Source: a bacterium (lineage in GTDB: Bacteria > Vulcanimicrobiota > JABDET01). Taken from it: a DNA stretch of 64,000 nucleotides. The notes below the pieces were generated by a model. It saw nothing but the letters and a program-made list of their open reading frames with translations. It did not search any database and had not been told where the DNA came from. Both the position numbers and the translations under genes were made by a program. Location of the stretch: NCBI GenBank assembly GCA_021800275.1, contig JAJYZB010000007.1, positions 78,769-142,768 on the forward strand, in the 5' to 3' direction. Positions 17,181-26,432 of this stretch are shown piece by piece (the first letter of the stretch is position 1; each line of letters opens with the position of its first letter).

Positions 17181-17416
17181 TTCTAGCTCAGATGAGAGAA
17201 AAAGATCGAATCCCGGCATTCAGGGTTCAATAAAAGCATTATCTCCATGTGGGTTGTCAGACGGTTCAATCAGTTTATTCAGTAAGGTGCTGTTATTAAA
17301 TATATTGTTATTCAGCATTCGTGTTTCTAAATTCAATCTAAACCATGCGGTTCCTGTATAATTTACCGAACCGCAAAACAAAATGTTTCTTTTTTAACAG
17401 GATCCATAACTTATCT

Positions 17417-17467
17417 AAAGGTCAGTCGGGAATGATAATAAAGGATTGATTTTAACAAAGGTCAGTC
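17417..17467. repeat. AAAGGTCAGTC direct repeat upstream of cyanophycin genes
   Basis: Identical 11-mers at 17417-17427 and 17457-17467, 40 bases apart (close to four helical turns), 26 bases before the cphB start. This fits a pair of activator or repressor sites. No regulator gene is next to it. Confidence 0.5.
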
Positions 17468-17492
17468 AGCAAACGTATCGAATTAAAACGAC

Positions 17493-18356
17493 ATGGATAA
17501 TGGAAATCTAACGACTAAGACTGGAACCCTTATTCTTATCGGAGGAGCAGAGGACAAACTCCAGGAAAAATTTATCCTTCGAACAGTCTATCAATACTGT
17601 GGGGGATCACGAGCTAGAATCACGATCGTACCCAGCGCCTCTGTCAGTGATGAAAGTGCAGCAGAATATAAAGAAATTTTTACAGATTTTGGCGTTGAAA
17701 GGGTTGAGGTTGTTCCTCTTTTCAATCGCAGAGATGCTAATGAATCACACGTGGTCAAAGAACTGGAATCTTCTACAGGAATTTTTATTGCAGGGGGAGA
17801 TCAAAGTAAAATCGCAAAAATCCTCCATGGTACAAGAGCTTTCGCGGCCATTCAGAATTCTTATCAAAAACATGGGGCTATTATTGCTGGCACCAGCGCT
17901 GGAGCAGCAGCAGTCAGCAATCCCATGATTGCCAGCGGTCCTAAAGGAAGCATTCCAAGAAGTGGAATGGCAAAAATGGCTTCAGGGTTAGGCTTAAGTC
18001 ATTATTTACTGGTTGATCAACATTTCCACCAAAGAGACCGTTTAGGTCGCTTAATTGCAGGTGTGTTATCCTATCCTCATATGTTAGGAATAGGAATTGA
18101 TGAAGATACAGCAGCCATTGTTTCTCCAGATGATCATCTTTCTATTCTGGGAAGAGGAACAGTCACCATTGTGGATGCCTGTCAAGCTCAGTGCCTGAAT
18201 CCATCCACAACCCCGCAAGGAAGCCCTTTGTCCTTCTCAGAACTTATCATTCATATGTTAATAGCAGGAGAGCTCTTTGATTTGAATAAACGCTCAGTTA
18301 TCTCTAAGGAGAAAACCCATGAAACTTTTGGAAAGTCAAGTCTTTCGCGGTCCTAA
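17493..18356 (+). CDS. cphB: Cyanophycinase
   Basis: Serine peptidase (family S51) that cuts cyanophycin into beta-Asp-Arg dipeptides. Seen: 'LILIGGAEDK', 'IVPSASVSDESAAEY', 'GIFIAGGDQSKIAKIL', and the nucleophile elbow 'AGTSAGAAAVS' with Ser135, then 'LLVDQHFHQRDRLGRL' and 'GIGIDEDTAA'. 287 residues is typical. The end overlaps the cyanophycin synthetase start by 38 bases, so synthesis and breakdown are encoded together. Confidence 0.95.
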   Translation: MDNGNLTTKTGTLILIGGAEDKLQEKFILRTVYQYCGGSRARITIVPSASVSDESAAEYKEIFTDFGVERVEVVPLFNRRDANESHVVKELESSTGIFIAGGDQSKIAKILHGTRAFAAIQNSYQKHGAIIAGTSAGAAAVSNPMIASGPKGSIPRSGMAKMASGLGLSHYLLVDQHFHQRDRLGRLIAGVLSYPHMLGIGIDEDTAAIVSPDDHLSILGRGTVTIVDACQAQCLNPSTTPQGSPLSFSELIIHMLIAGELFDLNKRSVISKEKTHETFGKSSLSRS

Positions 18357-20973
18357 CATTTACAGTATAAAGCCTGTAATCCGCTTTGTTCTGGATATTG
18401 AAGATCTAGAAGAAAAGCCCTCGAATTTAATTCCTGATTTTTCGGAAGGACTGATTAAAATCCTCCCGTCTCTGCATCAACACCGCTGTTCAGAAGGAGT
18501 GCCAGGAGGCTTTGTTTCCAGACTTCAGGAAGGAACCTGGGCAGGACATATCATCGAGCATATTGCCATTGAGCTGCAGTGTCTTGTTGGAACACAGGTC
18601 GGGTTTGGAAGATGCCGTTCCACAGGAAAAAAAGGACAGTATAATGTCATTTTTTCTTATTTAGTGGAAAAAGTGGGAAAACAGGCGGGACTGACTGCCA
18701 TCAAAATTGTGGAACATCTGGCTTATGGCAAACCCCTGAATTTAAAAGAAGATATGGCTCTTTTATGGCGCATCCTGGATGAAACCAAATATGGACCAAG
18801 CACACAGGGGATTATAGATAAAGCTACTGAACGAGACATTCCTATCCTTCGTTTAAGTAATCAAAACCTGGTTCAACTCGGACATGGAAAATATCAAAAA
18901 AGAATTGAAGCAACTGTTACTTCAATGACAGGCTTAATCGCTACTGATATTGCAGGAAATAAGCAGCTCACGAAAAGCCTTCTAGGAGACATTGGAATTC
19001 CAGTTCCAAAGGGGGATATTGCTCGAACAGTGGATGAAGCTGTTGAAATTGCAGAAAGCATAGGATACCCAGTTGTTATTAAACCTTTAAATGCGAATCA
19101 TGGAAAAGGAGTAGCAGTTCAGCTTTTTACTGCGAAAGAAGTTGTAGAAGCATTTGATCGAGCTGTAGATTTTTCAGATGAAATAGTGGTTGAGCAGTTC
19201 ATAGAGGGACATGACCACAGGGTTCTGGTTATCGGAGGAGAAGTCGTTGCTGCAGCAGAGCGCCTGCCCGCCCATGTTATAGGGGATGGAAAACAAACAG
19301 TTGAAGCTCTGCTTGAGATTGAAAACCAGAACCCTCTGCGCGGAGAAGGACATGAAAAACCACTTTCAAAAATCGTGGTCAATCTGGAAACAGAGAGATG
19401 TCTGGCAAAACAGGGGCTTAATTTGCAGGCGATTCCTCGCAGAGGGGAAAAAGTCTGGTTGAAATTTACCGCGAATATCAGCACAGGCGGCACGGCATTA
19501 GATCGAACAGACGAAATCCATCCATCTAACCTGGAGGCTGCCAGACGAGCGGCAAAAGTTATCGGACTGGATATTGCTGGAGTAGATATGATTACTAAGG
19601 ATATCAGCCAGCCTCTTGAAGAAAACAAAGGGGCGATCTGTGAGGTAAACGCTGCACCAGGTTTCAGAATGCACCTCCATCCATCTTCTGGAAAACCAAG
19701 GGATGTGGCTGGTGCTTTATTGGATATGTTATTTCCGCCAAACTCACCCTCCAGGGTCCCGATTGTGGCAATTACAGGAACCAATGGAAAAACCACTACT
19801 TCCAGAATGTTGGCTCATATTCTTAAATTAAGTGGACATAAAGTAGGACTGACCACAACAGATGGTCTTTATATAGATGGGAAGCGTCTTCTGCAGGGGG
19901 ACCTCACCGGTCCATGGTCAGCCCAAATCGTGCTTCGAGATCCAAACGTTGATTTTGCGGTTCTGGAGACGGCAAGAGGTGGAATCTTGCGATCAGGATT
20001 AGGATTTGACACGTGCCAGATTGGAATCATTACTAACGTTTCTGCTGACCATCTGGGTTTGCGAGGAATTGAAACAGTGGAAGAACTAGCTTATGTTAAA
20101 TCACTGGTTGTTGAAGTCGTGCAGGACAATGGCTATTCCATTTTAAATGCTGAAGATCCAAACGTGAAATTGATTACCGAGAGAGCTCATGGTAAAATTT
20201 GTTATTTTTCTATCAATCCCAATCATGAGTTATTTCAAAAACATATCAAAAAACAGGGAATCGGTATTACACTCAAAAAAACGCTCATGATTGTTAAGCA
20301 TGGAAACAAGATCATTCCAATTATTGATGTGAAAGAAATTCCTGCGACATTTAACGGACTTGCTGTTTTTAATACAGCCAATGCTATGGCTGCTGCTCTA
20401 GCCGCTTATCTTACAAATGTTAATTTAGAAGATATTAGAACAGGACTTAAAACTTTTAACACTAATTTCTATCTGTCCCCAGGAAGGTTAAATCTTATCC
20501 AGGTGAGAGATTTTCAGGTTTTAATTGATTATGCACATAATATTGAAGCCTATCGCAATATCACTCAATTTATCCACAAGCTTTCTGCTGACCGCAGAAT
20601 CGGAATTGTTGCAGCTCCAGGAGACAGGCGAGACGTAGATCTTATGGAAATTGGGAAAATTGCAGGAGAAGCTTTTGATAAACTAATTATTAAAGAAGAC
20701 GAAGATACGCGAGGAAGGCAGCCCGGCGAAATAGCTAATTTATTAGAAAAAGCGGCCCTTGCTGCAGGCAGGCAGCCTGAGGACATACAGATTATTTTAA
20801 ATGAATTTGAAGCTGTTAGCAAAACTTTAAAAGAAGCCAAAAAAGACGATCTAATCGTCATTACTGCAGCTAAAATTCAGCAGACTTTTGATCAGGTTGA
20901 GAGCTTTCGAAATGGAGCCGCTAAAAATTTGGGTATAATAAAAGAGATAAAATTGGTTTCAAAGGAGGGCTGA
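18319..20973 (+). CDS. cphA: Cyanophycin synthetase
   Basis: Builds the storage polymer multi-L-arginyl-poly-L-aspartate using ATP. About 884 residues, the full family length. N-terminal CphA domain ('GTWAGHIIEHIAIELQ', 'FSYLVEKVGKQAG'), an ATP-grasp domain around 220-480 ('IGYPVVIKPLNANHGKGVAV', 'VVEQFIEGHDHRVLVIGGEV', 'AICEVNAAPGFRMHLHP') and a Mur-ligase-like domain with P-loop 'ITGTNGKTTT' at residues 485-494, then 'ETARGGILRSGLGFD' and 'VLIDYAHNIEAY'. Overlaps cphB. Together they give a nitrogen, carbon and energy reserve that can be made and reused. Confidence 0.96.
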   Translation: MKLLESQVFRGPNIYSIKPVIRFVLDIEDLEEKPSNLIPDFSEGLIKILPSLHQHRCSEGVPGGFVSRLQEGTWAGHIIEHIAIELQCLVGTQVGFGRCRSTGKKGQYNVIFSYLVEKVGKQAGLTAIKIVEHLAYGKPLNLKEDMALLWRILDETKYGPSTQGIIDKATERDIPILRLSNQNLVQLGHGKYQKRIEATVTSMTGLIATDIAGNKQLTKSLLGDIGIPVPKGDIARTVDEAVEIAESIGYPVVIKPLNANHGKGVAVQLFTAKEVVEAFDRAVDFSDEIVVEQFIEGHDHRVLVIGGEVVAAAERLPAHVIGDGKQTVEALLEIENQNPLRGEGHEKPLSKIVVNLETERCLAKQGLNLQAIPRRGEKVWLKFTANISTGGTALDRTDEIHPSNLEAARRAAKVIGLDIAGVDMITKDISQPLEENKGAICEVNAAPGFRMHLHPSSGKPRDVAGALLDMLFPPNSPSRVPIVAITGTNGKTTTSRMLAHILKLSGHKVGLTTTDGLYIDGKRLLQGDLTGPWSAQIVLRDPNVDFAVLETARGGILRSGLGFDTCQIGIITNVSADHLGLRGIETVEELAYVKSLVVEVVQDNGYSILNAEDPNVKLITERAHGKICYFSINPNHELFQKHIKKQGIGITLKKTLMIVKHGNKIIPIIDVKEIPATFNGLAVFNTANAMAAALAAYLTNVNLEDIRTGLKTFNTNFYLSPGRLNLIQVRDFQVLIDYAHNIEAYRNITQFIHKLSADRRIGIVAAPGDRRDVDLMEIGKIAGEAFDKLIIKEDEDTRGRQPGEIANLLEKAALAAGRQPEDIQIILNEFEAVSKTLKEAKKDDLIVITAAKIQQTFDQVESFRNGAAKNLGIIKEIKLVSKEG

Positions 20974-20975
20974 TC

Positions 20976-21854
20976 ATGGCAAATTTAGGAATCACGAAAG
21001 AAGATCTTGTCTTGGTTGTCGGAGCTACTGGAAGGCAGGGTGGAGCAGTGGCAAAGAAACTTCTTGAAAACAACTGGAAAATCAGAGTTTTAGCTCGAAA
21101 ATCGGAAAAAGCCTTTGAACTAAAAGAAAAAGGAGCTGAAATTTTCATTGGAAATCTGGATGAGCCCTCCATAATTGAAAAAGCGTTTCAAGGTGTTTCT
21201 GGAGTTTTTTCAGTCCAAAACTTTTGGGAAGCAGGGTATGAAAAAGAAATTGCCCAGGGGAAACTTCTGGCGGATCTGGCAAAAAAGTATCAAGTCAGGC
21301 ATTTTATTTACAGTTCTGTTCAGAGCGCCAACCGGAAAACAGGGATTCCTCATTTTGAAAGCAAATGGGAAATAGAAGAATACATTCGACAATTAAAACT
21401 TCCCTATACTATTTTGAGACCTGTATTTTTGATGCAGAACTTTCTATATCCTAATTTTAAAAAAGCCATTGAATCAGGTGTTCTCCCCATGGAAGTAAAA
21501 TCTAACCGTCAGCTCCAAATGGTTAATGTAGATCATGTTGGAGATTTTGCTCAATTAAGTTTTGCAAAACAGTTGATTGGAGAAGAACTTGATCTGGCAA
21601 GTGAGGAATTAACCCCTGTCCAGATGGCTGATGTTTTCAGCAAAGCTCTTGGAAAACATGTCAAATATATGAATGTTCCATTAGAGGAATCTGAAAGAAC
21701 AAAGGGAAAAGAATGGGCAAAAATGTTTGAGTGGTTCAATAAAGTGGGATATAATGTTAATATACAGCAGCTGAAATCCAGATATGGACTACCATTGATG
21801 GATTTAAACACATTTGTATATCGAATCTGGATTCCACAAAAACTGGCTGTTTGA
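20976..21854 (+). CDS. NmrA-like NAD(P)-binding protein
   Basis: 292-residue atypical short-chain dehydrogenase. The N-terminal nucleotide motif '[20 protein letters not shown]' and 'KIRVLARK', '[20 protein letters not shown]' and '[20 protein letters not shown]' are typical of the NmrA/HSCARG group, which includes redox sensors and oxidoreductases. AAAGGAGG 7 bases before the ATG; it starts 2 bases after cphA and its stop overlaps dcd (TGATG). The link with cyanophycin is positional only. Confidence 0.85.
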   Translation: MANLGITKEDLVLVVGATGRQGGAVAKKLLENNWKIRVLARKSEKAFELKEKGAEIFIGNLDEPSIIEKAFQGVSGVFSVQNFWEAGYEKEIAQGKLLADLAKKYQVRHFIYSSVQSANRKTGIPHFESKWEIEEYIRQLKLPYTILRPVFLMQNFLYPNFKKAIESGVLPMEVKSNRQLQMVNVDHVGDFAQLSFAKQLIGEELDLASEELTPVQMADVFSKALGKHVKYMNVPLEESERTKGKEWAKMFEWFNKVGYNVNIQQLKSRYGLPLMDLNTFVYRIWIPQKLAV

Positions 21855-22429
21855 TGGTTTTAAGCGATAAAACAATCAGAGAGGAGATTAATGCAGGAAG
21901 GATTGTGATTGATCCCTTTCAGCCTTCCTGCATCCAACCTTCCAGTGTGGATTTACATGTAGATCGATATTTTCGAGTTTTTCGCAACTCCAGATATCCC
22001 TTTATTGATGTTCGAAAACCTCAAGAAGATTTAACAGAACTAATCGAAGTTAAAGAGGATGAACCTTTTATTCTGCATCCAGGGGAATTTGCTTTAGGTT
22101 CAACACTTGAAAAAGTGATCCTGCCGGATGATATTGTAGCTCGTCTTGAAGGAAAAAGCTCACTCGGAAGACTTGGACTTTTAATTCATTCTACTGCCGG
22201 ATTTATTGATCCGGGTTGGAAAGGAAATTTAACGTTAGAACTATCGAATGTAGCGAATCTTCCAATCACGCTTTACTTCGGAATGAAAATTGGTCAGATT
22301 TCTTTTCTGCGCTGCACAACTCCTGTAGAGCATCCCTATGGATCAAAAGTTTTAGGCAGCCGTTATCAAGAACAAAAAGGTCCAACCCCTAGTCGTTTTT
22401 ATTTGGATTTTACAAAAACCACTTCCTAA
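21854..22429 (+). CDS. dcd: dCTP deaminase (possibly bifunctional dCTP deaminase/dUTPase)
   Basis: Deaminates dCTP to dUTP, feeding dTMP synthesis. Trimeric dUTPase-fold enzyme with '[20 protein letters not shown]' and '[15 protein letters not shown]', which contain the phosphate-binding and catalytic Glu residues, and '[12 protein letters not shown]'. About 191 residues. The ATG at 21854 overlaps the previous stop (TGATG). Whether it also hydrolyses dUTP, as some archaeal and mycobacterial relatives do, cannot be told here. It fits the pyrimidine genes that follow. Confidence 0.92.
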   Translation: MVLSDKTIREEINAGRIVIDPFQPSCIQPSSVDLHVDRYFRVFRNSRYPFIDVRKPQEDLTELIEVKEDEPFILHPGEFALGSTLEKVILPDDIVARLEGKSSLGRLGLLIHSTAGFIDPGWKGNLTLELSNVANLPITLYFGMKIGQISFLRCTTPVEHPYGSKVLGSRYQEQKGPTPSRFYLDFTKTTS

Positions 22430-22464
22430 AATAAATGAATTATCATGAGGAGGCAGTTCACATA

Positions 22465-23016
22465 ATGAGCAAACTCGTGTTAAAACAATCATCCCTGGTT
22501 CTTGATGAAGAACGAATTCAAAGAACGCTGTCACGAATGGCGCATGAAATTTTAGAAAATCATAAAGGAACTGATAATCTAGCTCTTATTGGGATAAGAA
22601 CACGCGGCGTTTTTTTAAGCGAAAGACTGTCAAAAGAGATTGAAAAATTAGAAAAAACGAAAATCCCAACAGGGATTTTAGACATTACGCTGTATCGGGA
22701 TGATCTATCGCTGCTGTCTGATTTCCCTGTGATGAAAAAAACTGAAGTTTCATTTGATGTGAACGAGAAAAAAATTATTCTGGTGGATGATGTCCTTTTT
22801 ACGGGAAGAACAGTTCGAGCCGCTATTGATGAAATTTTAGATCTGGGAAGACCCTTAATGATCCAGCTTGCAGTATTAATTGACCGTGGACACAGAGAAC
22901 TTCCCTTTTGCGCTGATTTTGTGGGAAAAAATTTGCCAACTTCTAAAAAAGAACATGTGGATGTTCGCCTGAAAGAATGTGATACTGAAGAAGGGGTCTG
23001 GATTTCAAAACCATAA
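22465..23016 (+). CDS. pyrR: PyrR: pyrimidine RNA-binding regulator / uracil phosphoribosyltransferase
   Basis: Binds a stem-loop in pyr mRNA when UMP is high and also has uracil phosphoribosyltransferase activity. Seen: the PRPP loop '[17 protein letters not shown]', '[17 protein letters not shown]', '[13 protein letters not shown]' and '[20 protein letters not shown]', all PyrR signatures. The ATG at 22465 gives 183 residues, the family size, with GAGGAGG 11 bases upstream; the frame from 22435 is too long. A matching RNA loop sits just before pyrB, 111 bases downstream. Confidence 0.95.
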   Translation: MSKLVLKQSSLVLDEERIQRTLSRMAHEILENHKGTDNLALIGIRTRGVFLSERLSKEIEKLEKTKIPTGILDITLYRDDLSLLSDFPVMKKTEVSFDVNEKKIILVDDVLFTGRTVRAAIDEILDLGRPLMIQLAVLIDRGHRELPFCADFVGKNLPTSKKEHVDVRLKECDTEEGVWISKP

Positions 23017-23127
23017 AAAATACTTTGTTTCTGGTGGTCATTTGCCGCAAAATTACTCCCCTCAGAAATGATTCTGCAGGAATTTAGACATCAGCAGAGA
23101 AAAAAAAAAATTAACCTTTAAATTCGA

Positions 23128-23150
23128 TCCTTGAGAGGTCGAGAAGGAGG
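23128..23150 (+). promoter_or_regulatory. PyrR-binding RNA loop overlapping the pyrB ribosome binding site
   Basis: TCCTT (23128-23132) pairs perfectly with AAGGA (23144-23148), enclosing GAGAGGTCGAG. This resembles the known PyrR site (UCC-N-GAGAGG...GAGAAGGA) with one extra base before GAGAGG. The 3' arm is part of the Shine-Dalgarno AAGGAGG (23144-23150), 4 bases before the pyrB ATG. No T-run terminator lies between loop and start codon, so PyrR would be expected to block translation, not cause attenuation. Confidence 0.75.
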
Positions 23151-23154
23151 AAAA

Positions 23155-24135
23155 ATGAAAAAAGATTTACTCGGCTTAGAAGAAACCTCAACAGAAGAGA
23201 TTAAATTTTATCTGGACACAGCAGAAACCTTCAAAGAAATTTTATCTCGCCCTATTAAAAAAGTCCCTACTTTACGAGGAAAAACAATCGTTACTTTATT
23301 TTATGAACCCTCTACAAGAACCCGCATGAGTTTTGAATTAGCAGGAAAAAGGATGGGAGCTGATCTTTCCAATATCTCTGTTTCAGGTTCCAGCATTGAA
23401 AAAGGGGAATCTCTCAAAGATACGGTTAGAACGATTGAAGCCATGGGAATAGACATGATTATTATTAGGCACGGAAAAGCAGGGGCGCCTCATCTGGCAG
23501 CTAAAACAATTAAAGCCAGTGTTGTTAATGCGGGTGACGGAGCCCATGAACATCCAACTCAGGGACTTTTAGATTTATTTACCATCCAGGAGAAAAAAAG
23601 AAGAATTGATGGACTGAATATTTTAATTATCGGTGATATTGCTCATTCTAGAGTTGCCAGAAGTGATATTTGGGGAATCACAAAAATGGGGGGGAGAGTG
23701 ACGGTCTGCGGACCCCCTACCCTGATTCCTGTTGAAATTGAAAAAATGGGAGTTGACATATCTTATTCTCTTGATTCTATTCTTCCCCAAGCAGATGTCA
23801 TTTATATTTTAAGACTGCAGTTGGAACGTCAGAAAAAAGGACTTTTTCCTTCAATTCAAGAGTACATTGACTACTATGCGATTACAAAAGAAAGATTAGC
23901 CAGAGCTAAATCGGATGTATTAATTATGCACCCAGGTCCTATGAACATTGGACTTGAAATTACAGAAGATGTAGCGACTTCTTCTCATTCTGTCATTGAA
24001 GAACAGGTATTGAATGGGGTTGCTGTCCGAATGGCAGTCTTAAATTATCTTCTGGAGGAGCACTCTCCCTTGAAAACAGGGAATCTCTTTTCAAAAGATC
24101 TGGTATCAACAGCCCCTATGCGAAGATCGGAATGA
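23155..24135 (+). CDS. pyrB: Aspartate carbamoyltransferase catalytic subunit
   Basis: First committed step of pyrimidine synthesis: carbamoyl phosphate plus aspartate. Seen: carbamoyl-phosphate motif 'FYEPSTRTRMSFELAGKRMG', 'AHEHPTQGLLDLFTIQEKK', 'IIGDIAHSRVARSD', and 'LIMHPGPMNIGLEI'. The ATG at 23155 gives 326 residues with AAGGAGG 4 bases upstream; the TTG at 23131 lies in the regulatory loop. Followed by pyrC; no pyrI is seen. Confidence 0.96.
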   Translation: MKKDLLGLEETSTEEIKFYLDTAETFKEILSRPIKKVPTLRGKTIVTLFYEPSTRTRMSFELAGKRMGADLSNISVSGSSIEKGESLKDTVRTIEAMGIDMIIIRHGKAGAPHLAAKTIKASVVNAGDGAHEHPTQGLLDLFTIQEKKRRIDGLNILIIGDIAHSRVARSDIWGITKMGGRVTVCGPPTLIPVEIEKMGVDISYSLDSILPQADVIYILRLQLERQKKGLFPSIQEYIDYYAITKERLARAKSDVLIMHPGPMNIGLEITEDVATSSHSVIEEQVLNGVAVRMAVLNYLLEEHSPLKTGNLFSKDLVSTAPMRRSE

Positions 24136-24191
24136 ATTAATGCCAAGGTGCTCCATACTTTGCAAGGACTGACTGCAGTGAGGAGGAAAAC

Positions 24192-25484
24192 ATGAAAATC
24201 ATCATTAAAAATGCGCATCTTTTCGACCCATCTGAAAATCTGGACAATGTTTCAGATCTTTTAATCGAAAATGAAAAAATTATTGGAATTGGAAAAAATT
24301 TATCTTCTGACAGCGCCTCAATATACAATATGGAAGGGAAAACGGTTTTCCCTGGATTCATGGATATGCATGTTCATCTCAGAGAACCTGGAAGAGAAGA
24401 TAAAGAAACCATTGGAACTGGATGTAAAGCTGCTTCACAAGGAGGATTTACAGCCATTGCCTGTATGCCCAACACAAATCCTCCGCTTGACGATGTTTCA
24501 GTCCTTCATTATGTTTTAAATAAATCTAAAAATGCCCCTGTCAAAGTTTATCCTACTGCCTGTGTTTCTAAAGGACAAAAGGGAGAAGAGATCACGGAAA
24601 TGGGAAAACTGGCAGAAGAAGGCGCAGTCGCTTTTTCAGATGATGGGAAACCAGTGAAAACGGCAGAGCTTATGAGAAGAGCGATGGAATATTCAAAATT
24701 GGTGGACAAAGTAATTATTGATCATAATGAAGAAGAGACTTTAGCTCAAGGAGTTATGCACGAAGGGTATTATTCCACTCTCCTGGGATTAAAAGGGATC
24801 CCTTCAGAATGTGAGAGTATTGCTGTCGCAAGAAATATTCTGTTAGCCGAATTAACAGGTGGAAAATATCATGCAGCTCATTTATCCTCTGCCAAAAGCG
24901 TGGATCTCATCCGAAAAGCGAAAGAAAAAGGGTTAAATGTTACAGCAGAAGTGACGATTCATCATCTACTTTTAACCCATGAATCTCTTACCACTTATGA
25001 TGCGAATTATAAAATCAATCCTCCTTTAAGAACTGAAAAAGACAGAGAAGCCCTTATTAAAGGTGTACAGGATGGAACCATAGGCTGCATTGTCAGTGAT
25101 CATGCCCCACATACACGCGAAGAAAAAGAGATGGAGTTCGACCTCGCTCCTTTTGGAATTTCTGGAGTAGAAATTTTAATACCGCTTCTATTTAGTGAAC
25201 TTATATTAAAAGGAAAAATTTCATTAAAAAAAGCCGTTGAAGCTTTATCTTATTCCCCCTATAAAATTTTAGGGCTGGCTCCTCCTAGAATTAAAATAAA
25301 TGGACCTGCCGATCTGACAATTTTAGATTTAAAGGCTGCTGAAACCATTCGTGTTTCTGAATTCAAATCAAAAGGCAAAAATTCCCCTTATGACGGGAAA
25401 ACTGTCACTGGAATTCCTGTAATGACAGTGGTAAATGGCAAGATAGAAATGGAAAAAACAACAGCCGCATTGGCCCTCACGTAA
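24192..25484 (+). CDS. pyrC: Dihydroorotase
   Basis: Closes N-carbamoyl-aspartate to dihydroorotate. Type I (about 430 residues) zinc amidohydrolase: 'PGFMDMHVHLREPGREDKET' holds the first metal ligands, 'IACMPNTNPPLDD', 'HAAHLSSAKSVDLI', 'AEVTIHHLLLTHE' and 'IVSDHAPHTREEKEMEFD' the others. GAGGAGG before the ATG. It directly follows pyrB, and converges on rpsI with 8 bases between. It has its own strong ribosome binding site and no PyrR loop. Confidence 0.96.
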   Translation: MKIIIKNAHLFDPSENLDNVSDLLIENEKIIGIGKNLSSDSASIYNMEGKTVFPGFMDMHVHLREPGREDKETIGTGCKAASQGGFTAIACMPNTNPPLDDVSVLHYVLNKSKNAPVKVYPTACVSKGQKGEEITEMGKLAEEGAVAFSDDGKPVKTAELMRRAMEYSKLVDKVIIDHNEEETLAQGVMHEGYYSTLLGLKGIPSECESIAVARNILLAELTGGKYHAAHLSSAKSVDLIRKAKEKGLNVTAEVTIHHLLLTHESLTTYDANYKINPPLRTEKDREALIKGVQDGTIGCIVSDHAPHTREEKEMEFDLAPFGISGVEILIPLLFSELILKGKISLKKAVEALSYSPYKILGLAPPRIKINGPADLTILDLKAAETIRVSEFKSKGKNSPYDGKTVTGIPVMTVVNGKIEMEKTTAALALT

Positions 25485-25492
25485 CTAAAACT

Positions 25493-25906
25493 CTATCGTT
25501 TGCTGAACTGGAATGACTTTCGGGCGCGTTTGCGTCCGTATTTTTTTCTCTCTTTAACTCGCGGATCACGGGTTAGAAAACCAGACTGACGAAGGGGTTT
25601 TCTAAATTCGAGATTCGCGGAAAGCAGGGCTCTAGAAATTCCATGTCTAACTGCTCCAACTTGACCGGACAATCCCCCACCTTGAATCCTTGCGATAACA
25701 TTATACTGCCCTTCAGTTCCAGTAGCTGTAAAAGGTTCTTTCAGCATTGCCACAAACATATTTCTTTTTCCGAAATAAACTTCAGCGGGTTTTTCGTTAA
25801 CTATGACTTTTCCATCGCCAGGAGTCAGCCAGACACGGGCAATCGCTGTTTTCCTTCGGCCTGTACCATAATATCGAGTTTGCTGGGATGATGATTTCGC
25901 TTTCAC
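25493..25906 (-). CDS. rpsI: Small-subunit ribosomal protein uS9
   Basis: 137 residues. '[16 protein letters not shown]', '[20 protein letters not shown]', '[29 protein letters not shown]' (split) are uS9 signatures; the basic tail reaches the decoding centre. GTG start with AGGAGG 5 bases upstream. Second gene of the usual rplM-rpsI pair. Confidence 0.97.
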   Translation of the reverse strand: MKAKSSSQQTRYYGTGRRKTAIARVWLTPGDGKVIVNEKPAEVYFGKRNMFVAMLKEPFTATGTEGQYNVIARIQGGGLSGQVGAVRHGISRALLSANLEFRKPLRQSGFLTRDPRVKERKKYGRKRARKSFQFSKR

Positions 25907-25944
25907 AACTTCCTCCTAAATAAGAATTTCCAGGTCATTTTCAA

Positions 25945-26343
25945 TTAAACAATTAGAGGTTTAGGATCTTGCGCCTGATGGGGATGCTGAGAACCAACAT
26001 AGATTTTAAGCTTCTTCAATCTTCGATCTCGCAATTTATTCTGGGGCAGCATTCCTTTTACTGCTAATGCAATAATCCGTTCAGGGTGTTTTGCTCTCAT
26101 CTCTTTCAGAGATACTTCTTTCAATCCGCCAGGATATTGAGAATGGCGATAATATCTTTTTTGTTCTTCCTTTTGTCCAGTCACTTTTACTTTTTCAGCA
26201 TTTGTTACGATCACAAAATCGCCCACATCCTGATGTGGAACAAAAGTGGGTTTGTGTTTGCCACTGAGAACTTGAGCAATTCGAACCGCTAATCTACCTA
26301 AGGTTTTGCCTTCTGCATCTACAAAATACCAATCTTTTTCCAT
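25945..26343 (-). CDS. rplM: Large-subunit ribosomal protein uL13
   Basis: 132 residues, about 10 shorter at the N-terminus than many uL13 proteins. Signatures: '[19 protein letters not shown]', '[18 protein letters not shown]', '[14 protein letters not shown]', '[19 protein letters not shown]' and '[11 protein letters not shown]'. It leads the rplM-rpsI operon. Divergent from the basic TPR gene with an 89-base gap that should hold both promoters. Confidence 0.97.
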   Translation of the reverse strand: MEKDWYFVDAEGKTLGRLAVRIAQVLSGKHKPTFVPHQDVGDFVIVTNAEKVKVTGQKEEQKRYYRHSQYPGGLKEVSLKEMRAKHPERIIALAVKGMLPQNKLRDRRLKKLKIYVGSQHPHQAQDPKPLIV

Positions 26344-26432
26344 AACTTTTCTATATTTTGAAGAAAAAACTTAAATTCCTGCTGAAATAGTAGAATCTTT
26401 TTTAAAAAAATTTTGAAGCAGAATGCCAAAGG

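Noticed and set aside
17346..17375. Inverted repeat TGCGGTTC / GAACCGCA around a TATAAT box
   Set aside because: Could be promoter or operator, but the -35 is poor and no gene is at the right distance; left out of the feature list.
19119..19796. 225-codon frame antisense to cphA
   Set aside because: Fully within the cyanophycin synthetase gene; the sense product is conserved along its length, so the antisense frame is a shadow.
22435..22464. Possible PyrR loop before pyrR itself
   Set aside because: Only GAGGAGG is present; no GAGAGG core or closing stem, so it is just a ribosome binding site.
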